This document shows, in pieces, positions 1 through 8,633 of a DNA stretch of 23,727 nucleotides. The stretch is from CALMZY01 sp052033915 (lineage in GTDB: Bacteria > Verrucomicrobiota > Kiritimatiellia > CAIQIC01 > JAGNIJ01). The position numbers and the translations under genes were made by a program. Numbering within the stretch: position 1 is the first letter of the stretch; each line of letters begins with the position of its first letter. Where the stretch lies: positions 1 to 23,727 of the forward strand of contig JBPOJF010000019.1 of the NCBI GenBank assembly GCA_052033915.1, given 5' to 3'. The notes under the pieces were generated by a model that saw only the letters and a program-made list of their open reading frames with translations, ran no database searches and was not told the origin of the DNA.

Positions 1-173
1 CCCCGTCCGGCTTCTTCCCCATCCTCCCGGCGGACGTGTCCGCCGTCGCGTCGTCGTCGGAAGTCTTCCGGTCGCTCGGATCGAGAACCGATCCCGTGTT
101 GCATGTCCGCTTCCCGGCCCCGTGGTCGGTCGTCGCCGAAAACCCGAAAATTCAAAACTGGCGGAGGGGGTGA
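1..173 (+). CDS. possible 3' end of a truncated gene of unknown function
   Basis: An open frame enters from the left edge (first full codon at 3-5) and ends at TGA 171-173. The only support is codon structure: from position 3 to about 143 nearly every third base is G or C, as expected for coding DNA in this GC-rich genome. The fragment ends in residues like HVRFPAPWSVVAENPKIQNW and matches no family I recognise. The stop lies inside the 3' end of the convergent tRNA-Ser gene, which is unusual. The complementary strand shares the same wobble positions, but its open frame there has no usable start upstream of position 22, so the + strand reading is slightly preferred. It could also be non-coding GC-rich spacer. 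Confidence 0.3.
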   Translation, partial: PSGFFPILPADVSAVASSSEVFRSLGSRTDPVLHVRFPAPWSVVAENPKIQNWRRG

Positions 174-248
174 GATTCGAACTCACGGGTCGATAAATCG
201 ACCTCCGGTTTTCAAGACCGGTGCAATAGGCCGCTCTGCCACCCCTCC
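159..248 (-). tRNA. tRNA-Ser (anticodon TGA)
   Basis: On the - strand the sequence starts GGAGGGG at 248 and closes with CCCCTCC, discriminator G and an encoded CCA at 161-159. The anticodon arm is CCGGT-CTTGAAA-ACCGG with anticodon TGA, reading UCA and other UCN codons by wobble. There is a long variable arm (GGTCGATTTATCGACC), as expected for class II serine tRNAs, and a T arm GTGAG-TTCGAAT-CTCAC. All stems pair. The CCA is genomically encoded. I see no convincing promoter in the short upstream stretch at 249-300. The stretch 249-420 between this gene and the next CDS holds nothing else I can support. Confidence 0.96.
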
Positions 249-420
249 GGGTTTTCCAGACTTCTAGCTCATTACGGGCTGACTTTCCACGTTTTTTGCG
301 TCAGGATTTGCGGGTACGGAATGGGCTGTGCCGGATTCCTGAACCTGTGTTCTGTCCGATCATCGGAAGAGGTTCGTTGGAGGATTCAGCAATCTCGGCG
401 CAGTTCCCGAGGCTTATAAG

Positions 421-1941
421 ATGAGGCGAAAGGCTATTGTAGACGGTTCCGCATCGGGGGCGGTGCGCCAAGGCAGGAATACCATATTGTTGTGCGGTTG
501 GATGTTGCTGCTGGGGGTTATTGCAGCCCAGACCGTCGCGTTGATGGATGTCGCGTGCCTCAATGATGATTACTTGCTTCTTGATTGTGTTGACCGCCAT
601 GCCTACTTGCGTGAAACGATCAACTCGGTCCACTACCTGCCATTGACCGGGTTTCTTTTTGATCTGTGCACACGCCTTCCCGGGATCGATTCGGCCGTTG
701 CCCTTCGCGTCTTGCATGGACTGGCGCGGGTTCTCTTGGCGGTGGTGATTTATCTCGTCATATCCCGAGTCTCACACGACACGACAAGGGCGCTTTTTGT
801 GAGCTTCTTCACAGTGATGCATCCTCTCTCGTTTGAGGTTTTCCTATACAACATCAACATGCAATGGACGCTCTCTCTTTTTGTCATGATGATAGCGATC
901 TGGTGCTCATGGCGCTATGCCCAAGTGAATCGTGTGCGGTTCCTTTTAGGTGCGTTGATCTTGGAGATGATCTGCCTTCTCTCAAACATCGGTGCGCTTT
1001 CTGTCGTGCCGGCAGTGATCCTCGTTTATCTAATCGAATCCTTTAAGGGCGAGCGGCGCCCTCCGAAGGTGATGGTCCGAGACGCGCTGGTGTTCTGCTT
1101 GCCGCCCGTTATCTACGCCGGAATATTGGGCCTAATCTATTACTCACACCCTCCTTCGTTTGATCGTGTGATTCCCGCCAGTCCCGGGATGTTCCTGGTT
1201 AATCATCTCTGGATAATCTATATGGCGTTTTCGTGGCACATCGCGTTTGGCCTCGAGTCCTATATCTGGCTTTGTTCATGGAAGAGTTTCGGCCTTCCTC
1301 TTGCGTCATGGATGGCGATGTCCGCTGCGCTTGTTCTGTTGCTGCGCTTGTGCCTTCGGAGTCGCAACAGGTTTGCCCTCGAGGCCTTTGCCATCATGCT
1401 CTGTACGACCCTGATTCCGCCGAAGGCATATCTGCAGCCTCGGTACTGCTTTCTCCTCCTGCCGTGGGTCGGCATACTGGTGTATGCCGTGCTGGATGCG
1501 CTGTTCAAAGAACGTTCAAGAAACGTTCGCCGTGTTGTCGGGAGCGTCATTGTCCTTGTGATGGCTTGGTATTCTGTCGCTTGGTATCAGCAACAAATTG
1601 CCAAGGTGACTACGTGTTCTGATTTTGTGAAAAGCATGCTGGCGGAGTTGCCAAGCGACGACTTGGCAGATCGACTTGTCCTGCGGAGTGTTCCTCAAGT
1701 CATTGGTGTGGGTGAGCCCTGGCCGCGGATGACCTTTTTCGGACCGGAGCAACTGGAGATTGCTGTTACACGAGCGGGCAGGTGCTATAAAGAAGTTGCT
1801 GTCGAGTGGTTTCCCTATGAGAAGTCGGCAGATGATTTGGTGCTGCAGTCTCCTCGACGATCAGACCGTGACAACGGTTGGTTTGTTATGGAGTGGGTTC
1901 CAAAAGACAGCACGAATCATTCCCCTCTATTCTTGCGTTAG
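421..1941 (+). CDS. polytopic membrane protein with GT-C glycosyltransferase-like layout
   Basis: A 506-residue protein with about 10-12 hydrophobic membrane segments (first at about 22-42) and a soluble C-terminal tail of about 120 residues after about residue 385. The N-terminal plan resembles GT-C/PMT/TMTC-type enzymes that use lipid-linked sugars: one membrane helix, then a loop with acidic NDDY (48-51), then HYLPLTGFLF with a Pro-Leu-Thr (74-76), then alternating helices including a MHPLSFEVFLYN stretch. In GT-C enzymes the first-loop acidic residue is catalytic; that role here is inferred. ATG 421 follows GAGG at 409-412 with good spacing. No sugar gene is adjacent: a tRNA is upstream and an efflux regulator downstream. 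Codon use looks less GC-biased at wobble than in the pump genes. It could instead be an uncharacterised membrane protein of another fold. Confidence 0.8.
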   Translation: MRRKAIVDGSASGAVRQGRNTILLCGWMLLLGVIAAQTVALMDVACLNDDYLLLDCVDRHAYLRETINSVHYLPLTGFLFDLCTRLPGIDSAVALRVLHGLARVLLAVVIYLVISRVSHDTTRALFVSFFTVMHPLSFEVFLYNINMQWTLSLFVMMIAIWCSWRYAQVNRVRFLLGALILEMICLLSNIGALSVVPAVILVYLIESFKGERRPPKVMVRDALVFCLPPVIYAGILGLIYYSHPPSFDRVIPASPGMFLVNHLWIIYMAFSWHIAFGLESYIWLCSWKSFGLPLASWMAMSAALVLLLRLCLRSRNRFALEAFAIMLCTTLIPPKAYLQPRYCFLLLPWVGILVYAVLDALFKERSRNVRRVVGSVIVLVMAWYSVAWYQQQIAKVTTCSDFVKSMLAELPSDDLADRLVLRSVPQVIGVGEPWPRMTFFGPEQLEIAVTRAGRCYKEVAVEWFPYEKSADDLVLQSPRRSDRDNGWFVMEWVPKDSTNHSPLFLR

Positions 1942-2038
1942 CATCTGTAGATACACGGTCCTGCCGGTGTTTGTTCTCTTGAACATGGCGCCTTCGACGG
2001 TCGTAGCGCCGTTTGCCCCCGATTCTTTGAAAAATGTC

Positions 2039-2066
2039 TTAACAAGGCTCCTTCTGTGTGTATTAT
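2039..2066 (+). promoter_or_regulatory. sigma70-like promoter of the efflux operon
   Basis: TTAACA at 2039-2044 (one mismatch to TTGACA) and TATTAT at 2061-2066 (one mismatch to TATAAT) are separated by 16 bases. The predicted start is near 2073, about 20 bases before the TetR start codon. An alternative TTGAAA at 2027 is too far from the -10 box. Read by eye only. Confidence 0.55.
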
Positions 2067-2072
2067 AACGCC

Positions 2073-2083
2073 CGTTTCAAACG
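2073..2083. promoter_or_regulatory. candidate TetR operator (CGTTT-C-AAACG)
   Basis: A perfect 11-bp inverted repeat, CGTTT C AAACG, sits exactly at the predicted transcription start and 9 bases before the regulator's start codon. TetR-family repressors usually bind inverted repeats overlapping their own promoters, so this is the natural site for autoregulation. It is short for a TetR site, and the flanks do not extend the symmetry. Confidence 0.4.
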
Positions 2084-2092
2084 ACTGTTTTA

Positions 2093-2755
2093 ATGGTCAT
2101 GCAGGGACTTCGCAAAGAGCACGAATTGGATCAGACGCGGGACCGCATTCTTCGCGCGGCGGCCGAGATCTTCGCGGATCGCGGGTTTCGCGGCACGAGC
2201 GTCCGCGCGATCTGCGAGAAGGCGGGGACGAACGTCGCGGCCGTGAATTACCATTTTCAGTCCAAGGAGAAGCTCTACATCGAAGTGTTCCGGAGTCTCT
2301 TCGATGGGTTCCGGAAGCCTTTGCTCACGATGCCCGATGATATCCACGACGCGGAGTCATGGAGGCTCGCGCTCCAGAAGTGGGTCGAGTACGCGCTCCG
2401 GATCGGCACCAACAACGAACCGCCGGACGTGTGGGTCACCCGCCTGCTGGCGCATGAGCGGACGGACCCGACCTCGGCCATGCCGATCCTGCAGAAGCAG
2501 TTTTTCGAGCCCATGAAGAGCGCCATCGGCCGTATTGTGCGCATGGGCATGCCCGAAGGCAGCACGGAACTGGACGTGCACATGGCGATTGTGTCGCTGA
2601 TGTCCCAGTGCATCGTCTATCATCATCGCAAGCCGCCGTGGGAGAAGCTGATAATCCCGCCGCAGCTCGATCGGGAGGCCTGGATCGCACGTATGGCCCA
2701 GTTCATTGTGGAGGGGATATCCTGTCGGTTCTCGTTCAGAACGGCAAATGTCTAG
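2093..2755 (+). CDS. TetR-family repressor, CecR/DUF1956-like
   Basis: A 220-residue one-component regulator. The N-terminal TetR helix-turn-helix is clear: TRDRILRAAAEIFADRGF followed by GTSVRAICEKAGTNVAAVNY and HFQSKEKLY, roughly residues 15-65. The C-terminal ligand domain has a WV.RLLAHE stretch and a hydrophobic MAIVSLMSQCIVYHH helix like the CecR (YbiH)/DUF1956 group, whose E. coli member controls drug-efflux genes. It lies 39 bases upstream of the membrane-fusion gene in the same direction, so it is the likely local repressor of the pump operon. There are two possible starts (ATG 2093 and ATG 2099), neither with a Shine-Dalgarno sequence. A promoter and an inverted repeat lie directly upstream. 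Confidence 0.93.
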   Translation: MVMQGLRKEHELDQTRDRILRAAAEIFADRGFRGTSVRAICEKAGTNVAAVNYHFQSKEKLYIEVFRSLFDGFRKPLLTMPDDIHDAESWRLALQKWVEYALRIGTNNEPPDVWVTRLLAHERTDPTSAMPILQKQFFEPMKSAIGRIVRMGMPEGSTELDVHMAIVSLMSQCIVYHHRKPPWEKLIIPPQLDREAWIARMAQFIVEGISCRFSFRTANV

Positions 2756-2794
2756 AGGATTTGCGTCACGTTGAAAGTATACAGGAGAGAATTC

Positions 2795-3997
2795 ATGAAA
2801 CAGTCGTCACAGGATCGTGCGAGGGTTCTTGTCCTTGTCGTAGTTTTCGCCGCAGGTCTGTTGTCCGCAGGTTGCGGGAAGAACGGAGCCGGCGGGCCGC
2901 CAGGCATGCTTCCTGAAGTGGGGGTCATGATCGTGAAGCCGGAGCCTTTGTTGCTCACGATTGAACTGCCGGGGCGCGCCTCCGCATCCCTCGTGGCCGA
3001 AGTGCGGCCCCAGGTCAATGGGCTCATCCAGAAGCGGCTGTTTACGGAAGGCGCCGATGTCAAAGCCGGCGATGCCCTGTACCAGATCGATCCCGAACCC
3101 TTTGAAGCGGCGCTCGATAACGCGAAGGCCGCGCTGAACCGGGCGGAGGCCGCGTTGCCGGCTATCCGTTCGCGGGCGGAGCGCGTGACGCAGGCCCTGG
3201 CCGACAAGGCGGTCAGCCGGCAGGATTTCGATGACGCGGAGGCCGCGCTGAAGCAGGCTGAGGCCGAAGTGCAGGTGTGGAAGGCGATGGTGAAGACGGC
3301 TCGCATCCACCTCGGATATACCCAGATCGTTTCGCCCATTTCCGGACGCATCGGGAAATCCACTGTGACGGACGGCGCCATTGTGACGGCTTACCAGCCG
3401 GTTCCCCTGGCGACCATTCAGCAACTGGACCCCATTTATGTGGACGTGCCGCAGTCCTCGACCGTCATCCTGAATCTTCAGCGCCGGCTGAAGGAAGGCC
3501 TGCTCAAGCGCGAGGGGCCGGAGATGAACAGCGTGAAACTGATTCTTGGCAAAGAAATGGAGTATCCGATGGAAGGGATGCTCCAGTTCGCGGATATTTC
3601 GGTGGACCCGACCACCGCGTCGGTGAATCTGCGGTCGGTCTTCCCCAATCCCAACGGGATCATCCTCCCGGGCATGTTTGTCCGGGCGATCTTCACGGAA
3701 GGTGTCGATGAGGATGCCATTCTGATTCCTCAACAGGCGGTGTCGCGCGATCCCAAGGGCAATCCGCTCGTCTTGGTCGTGGGTGCGGAGAACAAGGTGG
3801 AACAGCGGCCGGTTACCCTGGACCGGGCGATCGGCAACCGGTGGATGGTCGCTTCCGGTCTTCAGGCGGGAGACAAGGTCATCGTGGAGGGTGCGATGAA
3901 AGTGCGGGTCGGCGTTCCTGTGAAGGATGTTCCGTTTGTGGAGAGCACGCAACCGATGCCGGGTCCGGCAGGGATGGCCGCGCCGGAGTCAAAGTAA
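2795..3997 (+). CDS. RND efflux periplasmic adaptor lipoprotein (membrane-fusion protein)
   Basis: A 400-residue AcrA/MexA-type adaptor that links the inner-membrane pump to the outer-membrane channel. The N-terminus is a lipoprotein signal ending LLSAGC, with Cys27 the predicted lipid anchor. Then come the first half of the barrel-sandwich hybrid (VAEVRPQVNGLIQKRLF..GADVKAGD), a coiled-coil hairpin rich in Ala, Glu and Lys (about 105-170), the second half of the sandwich (SPISGRIGKSTVTDGAIV), a beta-barrel and a membrane-proximal domain near the C-terminus (VVEG-type strands). ATG 2795 is chosen over the upstream TTG 2771: AGGAGA at 2783-2788 is correctly spaced and the signal peptide begins there. 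It is second in the operon, with the pump gene 12 bases downstream. Confidence 0.95.
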   Translation: MKQSSQDRARVLVLVVVFAAGLLSAGCGKNGAGGPPGMLPEVGVMIVKPEPLLLTIELPGRASASLVAEVRPQVNGLIQKRLFTEGADVKAGDALYQIDPEPFEAALDNAKAALNRAEAALPAIRSRAERVTQALADKAVSRQDFDDAEAALKQAEAEVQVWKAMVKTARIHLGYTQIVSPISGRIGKSTVTDGAIVTAYQPVPLATIQQLDPIYVDVPQSSTVILNLQRRLKEGLLKREGPEMNSVKLILGKEMEYPMEGMLQFADISVDPTTASVNLRSVFPNPNGIILPGMFVRAIFTEGVDEDAILIPQQAVSRDPKGNPLVLVVGAENKVEQRPVTLDRAIGNRWMVASGLQAGDKVIVEGAMKVRVGVPVKDVPFVESTQPMPGPAGMAAPESK

Positions 3998-4009
3998 CGG
4001 AGGCCAGCC

Positions 4010-7000
4010 ATGCTATCGAAATACTTTCTGGATCGGCCGGTCTTCGCCTGGGTTATCGCCATCATCATCATGGCGTTGGGTTGCTTGGCGATCTACAACC
4101 TGCCCATTTCCCAGTATCCCCAGATGGCGCCGCCCTCGATCGCCATTCTGGCGTCGTATCCCGGCGCTTCGGCGGAGACCGTGGAGAACAGCGTCACGCA
4201 GATCATCGAACAGAAGATGACGGGATTCGACAACCTCCTGTACATGTCGGCCTCCAGCGATTCTGCGGGTGGGTCGCGCATTCAACTGACGTTTGCGCCG
4301 GGAACCGACCCGGACTTCGCGTGGTCGCAGGTGCAGAACAAGCTGCAGACCGCGATGTCGAGCCTTCCCGACGTGGTGAAGAACTCGGGCGTGCAGGTGG
4401 TCAAATCCATGCACAACTACCTGATCATGGTGGGGTTGATCTCGGAAGACGGGAGCATGGACGGGGCGGACCTTCGCGATTTCGCCAAGACGAGCCTGGA
4501 ACGGGTGCTGGCACGGGTTCCCGGGGTGGGAGAGGTCCAGGTCTTCGGCGGCGGCTACGCCATGCGCATCTGGCTGAATCCCGACAAGCTCACGGACTAC
4601 CACCTGACCGTGGACGATGTTCTGGCGGCCTTGAAGGCCTATAACGTGGAAGTGTCCGCCGGCCAATTCGGCGGGGCGCCCGCGGTGGAAGGCCAGCGCT
4701 TGAACGCCTCGATTGTTGTCCAGAACATGCTCAGCACGCCGGACGAGTTCGCCGCCATTCCCATTCGCATCAACCCGGATGGTTCATCCGTCCGAATCCG
4801 GGATGTGGGCCGGACTGAACTGGGGACCGAGATTTACGACATCAAGGCCAGCTACAACGGCAAGCCCGCCTCCGCCCTGGCCATCCGCCAGGCCGCCGGG
4901 GCGAACGCCCTGGCCACGGCGGACGCGGTCAAGGCAAAGATGGAGGAGATGAGCCAGTTCTTCCCGCCCGGGCTGAAGGTCATCTATCCGTTCGACTCCA
5001 CCCCGTTTATCCGCGTGGCCATCGGGGAGGTCGTGCAGACGCTTTTTGAAGCCATTCTTCTTGTCTTTCTGGTCATGTGGTTGTTCCTGGGAAATATCCG
5101 GGCCACGCTGATCCCGACCATCGCGGTGCCCGTGGTGTTGCTCGGTACGTTCGCCGTTCTGAACTTCCTCGGCTTCTCCATCAATATGCTGACCATGTTC
5201 GCCATGGTGCTGGCCATCGGCCTCCTGGTGGACGATGCCATCGTGGTGGTGGAGAACGTAGCCCGCATCATGAGCGAGGAAGGCTTGCCTCCGAAGCAGG
5301 CCACCGCCAAGTCCATGGAGCAGATTACGAGCGCGCTGATCGGCATCGGGCTCGTGCTGTCTGCCGTGTTCGGCCCCATGGCGTTCTTCCCCGGTTCCAC
5401 CGGCGTGATCTACCGCCAGTTCTCCGTGACCATCATCGCGTCCATGCTCCTCTCGGTGGTGGTCGCGTTGATCCTGACGCCGGTGCTGTGCGCCTTTCTG
5501 CTCAAGCCGGTGAAGGCGGGCCAGGAGCTTTCGGAGCATGCGATCCCGCTCCTGCGCCCCTTCCTGCTCTGGTTCGATCGCGTGTTCTTTCGGCTGAGAG
5601 ATTTCTACGTGCGCGTCGTGAGCGATTCGTTGTCCAAGAAGCGGCGCTACTTCGCCGTGTTCACCCTGATCGTGGCGCTCATGGCCTTTCTCTACAACCG
5701 CATGCCTACGGCGTATCTGCCGGACGAGGATCAGGGGGCTCTCCTCGCGCAGATCATCATGCCGCAGGGCGCCACGCTGGAGCAGACCACCCAGGTCGCG
5801 GCGCAGATCGAAAAGCACTTCATGGATAACGAGAAGGAAGCGGTGGAATCCTGTATGACGGTTGCGGGCGTCGGGTTTTCCGGCCGGTCGCAGAACAACG
5901 GCATGGTGTTCGTCAAGTTGAAGGACTGGGATCTGCGGAGGAGGGAGGATCTGCGGGACAAGGCCGTCGCGGCCAGAGCCATGGCGGCTTTCTCGACCCT
6001 GCGCGGCGCCATGGTGTTCGCGTTTCCCCCGCCGGCGGTTCCGGAACTGGGTATGGCCAAGGGATTCGACTTCCAGTTGCTGGACCGGGGCGGGCTCGGA
6101 CACCAGGCCCTCATGCAGGCGCAGTACCAGCTTCTCAGCGCCGTGTCGAAGGACAAGCGCGTGAGTTCCGTGCGCCCCAACAATCTGCCTGATGTGTCCG
6201 AATACCGGATCGACGTGGACTGGGACAAGGCCGGGAGCCTGGGGGTTCCCATCGCCTCGATCCACAGGACCATCTCCGCCTCCTTCGGGAGCGCGTACGT
6301 CAATGACTTCATCCAGGGCGGCCAGGTCAAGCGGGTGTTCGTCCAGGCTGACGCTCCATACCGCATGTTGCCCGGCGACCTCGAAAGGCTCCACGTCCGG
6401 AATGCGGCCGGCAAGATGGTTCCCTTCTCGTCCTTCGCCTCCGGCCGCTGGTCGTTCGGTGCGCCGGCCTTGACGCGGTTCAACGGATTTCCTTCCATCA
6501 ACATCTGGGGCGAACCCGCGCCGGGGAGGAGTTCCGGCGAGTCCATGCAGGCCATGAAGGACGCCATGGCCGGGATGCCGCGCGGGATTGGATATGACTG
6601 GTCCGGCCTTTCCTACCAGGAGCAGATGTCGACTTCGCAGGCGCCCTTGCTTTACGCGTTCTCGGTTTTCGTGATCTTCCTGTGTCTCGCGGCGCTGTAT
6701 GAGAGCTGGCCCATTCCGATCGCCATCCTTCTCGTCCTGCCCCTGGGCGTCATCGGCGGTGTGATCGCCACGAGCTGGCGCGGGCTGGCCAACGATGTGT
6801 ATTTCCAGATCGGCCTGCTGACGACGCTGGGCCTGGCCACGAAGAACGCGATCCTGATCGTGCAGTTCGCGAAACAGGAGTTGGAGAAGGGGAAGGACCT
6901 GATGGCCGCGACCATCGAGGGCGCGAAGCTGCGGTTCCGCCCGATCCTGATGACCTCGCTGGCGTTCGGGTTCGGCGTCCTGCCGATGGCCGTGACCTCC

Positions 7001-7162
7001 GGCGCCGGCGCCGGCGCGCAGAACGCGATCGGCACCGGGGTGCTGGGCGGCATGGTGACCGCCACGTTCCTCGTGATCCTGTTCGCGCCGCTCTTCTACG
7101 TGCTGATTGAAAGAACCTTTGGAAAGACGAGCCGCCGCCGCGCGGCCGGAGGCGAATCATGA
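4010..7162 (+). CDS. RND multidrug efflux transporter, HAE1/AcrB type
   Basis: A 1050-residue inner-membrane proton/drug antiporter, the same length as AcrB (1049). Family marks are clear: the N-terminus FLDRPVFAWVIAIIIM, the PGASAETVE..V..IIE porter start, and the transmembrane-4 motif AIGLLVDDAIVVVENV with proton-relay aspartates D408 and D409. FFPGSTGVIYRQFSVTI follows, then K945 in GLATKNAILIV (the AcrB K940 equivalent) and AFGFGVLPMAVTSGAGAGAQ near the C-terminus. It would form a trimer that takes amphipathic drugs from membrane or periplasm. The start has GGAGG 6 bases upstream. Its stop overlaps the next start (ATGA), showing translational coupling. I see no missing key residue. Substrate range cannot be read from sequence. 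Confidence 0.97.
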   Translation: MLSKYFLDRPVFAWVIAIIIMALGCLAIYNLPISQYPQMAPPSIAILASYPGASAETVENSVTQIIEQKMTGFDNLLYMSASSDSAGGSRIQLTFAPGTDPDFAWSQVQNKLQTAMSSLPDVVKNSGVQVVKSMHNYLIMVGLISEDGSMDGADLRDFAKTSLERVLARVPGVGEVQVFGGGYAMRIWLNPDKLTDYHLTVDDVLAALKAYNVEVSAGQFGGAPAVEGQRLNASIVVQNMLSTPDEFAAIPIRINPDGSSVRIRDVGRTELGTEIYDIKASYNGKPASALAIRQAAGANALATADAVKAKMEEMSQFFPPGLKVIYPFDSTPFIRVAIGEVVQTLFEAILLVFLVMWLFLGNIRATLIPTIAVPVVLLGTFAVLNFLGFSINMLTMFAMVLAIGLLVDDAIVVVENVARIMSEEGLPPKQATAKSMEQITSALIGIGLVLSAVFGPMAFFPGSTGVIYRQFSVTIIASMLLSVVVALILTPVLCAFLLKPVKAGQELSEHAIPLLRPFLLWFDRVFFRLRDFYVRVVSDSLSKKRRYFAVFTLIVALMAFLYNRMPTAYLPDEDQGALLAQIIMPQGATLEQTTQVAAQIEKHFMDNEKEAVESCMTVAGVGFSGRSQNNGMVFVKLKDWDLRRREDLRDKAVAARAMAAFSTLRGAMVFAFPPPAVPELGMAKGFDFQLLDRGGLGHQALMQAQYQLLSAVSKDKRVSSVRPNNLPDVSEYRIDVDWDKAGSLGVPIASIHRTISASFGSAYVNDFIQGGQVKRVFVQADAPYRMLPGDLERLHVRNAAGKMVPFSSFASGRWSFGAPALTRFNGFPSINIWGEPAPGRSSGESMQAMKDAMAGMPRGIGYDWSGLSYQEQMSTSQAPLLYAFSVFVIFLCLAALYESWPIPIAILLVLPLGVIGGVIATSWRGLANDVYFQIGLLTTLGLATKNAILIVQFAKQELEKGKDLMAATIEGAKLRFRPILMTSLAFGFGVLPMAVTSGAGAGAQNAIGTGVLGGMVTATFLVILFAPLFYVLIERTFGKTSRRRAAGGES

Positions 7163-8574
7163 AAAGGACGCTTCTTCCCATCCTTGTGTCCCTGGTCGCG
7201 CTGAGCGGCTGCACCCTGGCGCCGAAGTACCGGCGGCCGGACGCCCCCATGCCGGTCGCGTGGCCGGACGGTGTCGCGGGAGAAGCCGCCGCTTCAACGC
7301 AGGCGAAGGCCGCGCCGGACATTCCGTGGCAGGAGTTTTTCACGGACTCAAAACTCCAGCAGGTGATCGGCCTGGCGCTGACCCACAACCGCGATCTCCG
7401 GATTGCCGCGTTGACCGTCGAGCGCGCCCGCGCCCTCTACAACATCCAGCGCGGCGAACTCCTGCCGTCCGTCAACGCCGTCGGCGCAGGAAGCAAATCG
7501 GAAACTCCGGCTGACCTTTCGCTCAGCGGCGAACGCATGACCTCGGAACGCTACGACGTCAACCTCGGCCTCGCGGCCTGGGAGATCGACCTCTTCGGGC
7601 GCATTCGGAGCCTGAAGGATCGCGCCCTGGAGGAGTACCTAGGCACGGAACAGGCCCGACGCGGAGCGCAGATCCTGCTTGTGTCGTCCGTAGCCGGCGC
7701 CTACCTCACGCTCGCGGCGGACGAGGAAAACCTGGCCCTGGCGAAAACGACCCTCGAAGCGCAGCAGAGCGGGTACGATCTGATCAAGCGCCGACGCGAC
7801 CTGGGGCTCATTCCGGACGTGGACCTGTTCCGCGCTCAAACTCAGGTGGATACCGCGCGCGGCAATGTGGCCCTTTACACGCAGAAGACGGCGCTGGACA
7901 GGAATGCGCTCAATCTGCTGGCGGGTTCCCCGGTGCCCGACGAACTGTTGCCCACGAGTCTGGCGGACGTGATCCCTCCCGGCGAAGTGGCGCCCGGCAT
8001 CCCGTCCGACGTGCTTCTGCGGCGCCCGGATGTCCTCCAGGCGGAGAGTCGGCTCAAGGCCGCCAACGCGGACATCGGCGCGGCGCGCGCCACGCTCTTC
8101 CCGCGCATCTCGCTCACGGCGGCGTTCGGGACCGCCAGCGCCGAACTGTCGGGGCTGTTCAAGTCCGACTCCGACGCGTGGAGCTTCGCGCCGCGCGTCT
8201 CGATGCCGATCTTCGACACCCGCACGTGGTCGGCGCTCCGGGCCGCCAAGGTGCAGAGAAAACTCATCGTGGCGCAGTATGAGAAGACGATTCAGAACGC
8301 CTTCAAGGAAGTGGCCGACGCCTTGGCCGTCCGCGACACTGTGAACGAGCAGTTGTCGGCGCAGACCTCTCTCGTCAACGCCGTGGCGGAGACCTACCGT
8401 TTGTCCAACTCTCGTTATGAAAAAGGGATGGACAGCTACCTCAGCGTTCTCGACGCGCAGCGGTCGCTGTATTCCGCCCAGCAGGGGCTGGTCTCCCTCG
8501 GCCTCGCAAAGGTCGCCAACACGGTGCAGTTGTACGCCGTGCTGGGCGGCGGCTGGAGCGATGCGAAGCCGTAG
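7159..8574 (+). CDS. outer-membrane efflux factor lipoprotein, NodT/OprM type
   Basis: A 471-residue TolC-like channel completing the pump. It starts with a lipoprotein signal, VSLVALSGC (Cys18), followed by the typical APKYRRPDAP and W..FFTDSKLQQVIGLAL..NRDLRIA opening of the NodT family. The two structural repeats are visible: ERARALYNIQRGELLPSVNA in the first half, and RRPDVLQAESRLKAANADIG followed by ARATLFPRISLTAAFG in the second. These give alternating coiled-coil helices and outer-membrane strands. ATG 7159 overlaps the pump stop by four bases. The gene closes the operon; palindromic repeats and a terminator-like hairpin follow. Confidence 0.96.
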   Translation: MKRTLLPILVSLVALSGCTLAPKYRRPDAPMPVAWPDGVAGEAAASTQAKAAPDIPWQEFFTDSKLQQVIGLALTHNRDLRIAALTVERARALYNIQRGELLPSVNAVGAGSKSETPADLSLSGERMTSERYDVNLGLAAWEIDLFGRIRSLKDRALEEYLGTEQARRGAQILLVSSVAGAYLTLAADEENLALAKTTLEAQQSGYDLIKRRRDLGLIPDVDLFRAQTQVDTARGNVALYTQKTALDRNALNLLAGSPVPDELLPTSLADVIPPGEVAPGIPSDVLLRRPDVLQAESRLKAANADIGAARATLFPRISLTAAFGTASAELSGLFKSDSDAWSFAPRVSMPIFDTRTWSALRAAKVQRKLIVAQYEKTIQNAFKEVADALAVRDTVNEQLSAQTSLVNAVAETYRLSNSRYEKGMDSYLSVLDAQRSLYSAQQGLVSLGLAKVANTVQLYAVLGGGWSDAKP

Positions 8575-8578
8575 GAGC

Positions 8579-8624
8579 TTCCAAGGATTGGAAAAGCGGG
8601 CCAAAAAACTTCCAAGGGTTGGAA
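8579..8624. repeat. two copies of the palindrome TTCCAA-NNN-TTGGAA
   Basis: TTCCAAGGATTGGAA at 8579-8593 and TTCCAAGGGTTGGAA at 8610-8624 share identical 6-base arms with 3-base centres, 31 bases apart. They begin five bases after the outer-membrane-factor stop codon. Each could form a short hairpin in DNA or RNA. Whether they are protein-binding sites, mRNA 3'-end stabilisers or members of a genome-wide repeat family cannot be told here. No other copy is seen in the window. Confidence 0.75.
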
Positions 8625-8633
8625 TGTGTAGGG

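Noticed and set aside
159..420. Integrated element at the tRNA-Ser gene
   Set aside because: No duplicated tRNA 3' end, integrase or att-like repeat is seen inside the window; the tRNA 3' end faces the left edge, where any element would lie outside.
2771..2794. TTG start for the membrane-fusion protein
   Set aside because: It would place eight residues before a well-formed lipoprotein signal, and the AGGAGA ribosome site lies inside this stretch, pointing to ATG 2795.
4784..6394. 536-codon open frame on the - strand opposite the RND pump
   Set aside because: Its product is a low-complexity His/Gly/Arg/Asp mix typical of reverse-strand frames in GC-rich genes; the + strand pump is unambiguous.
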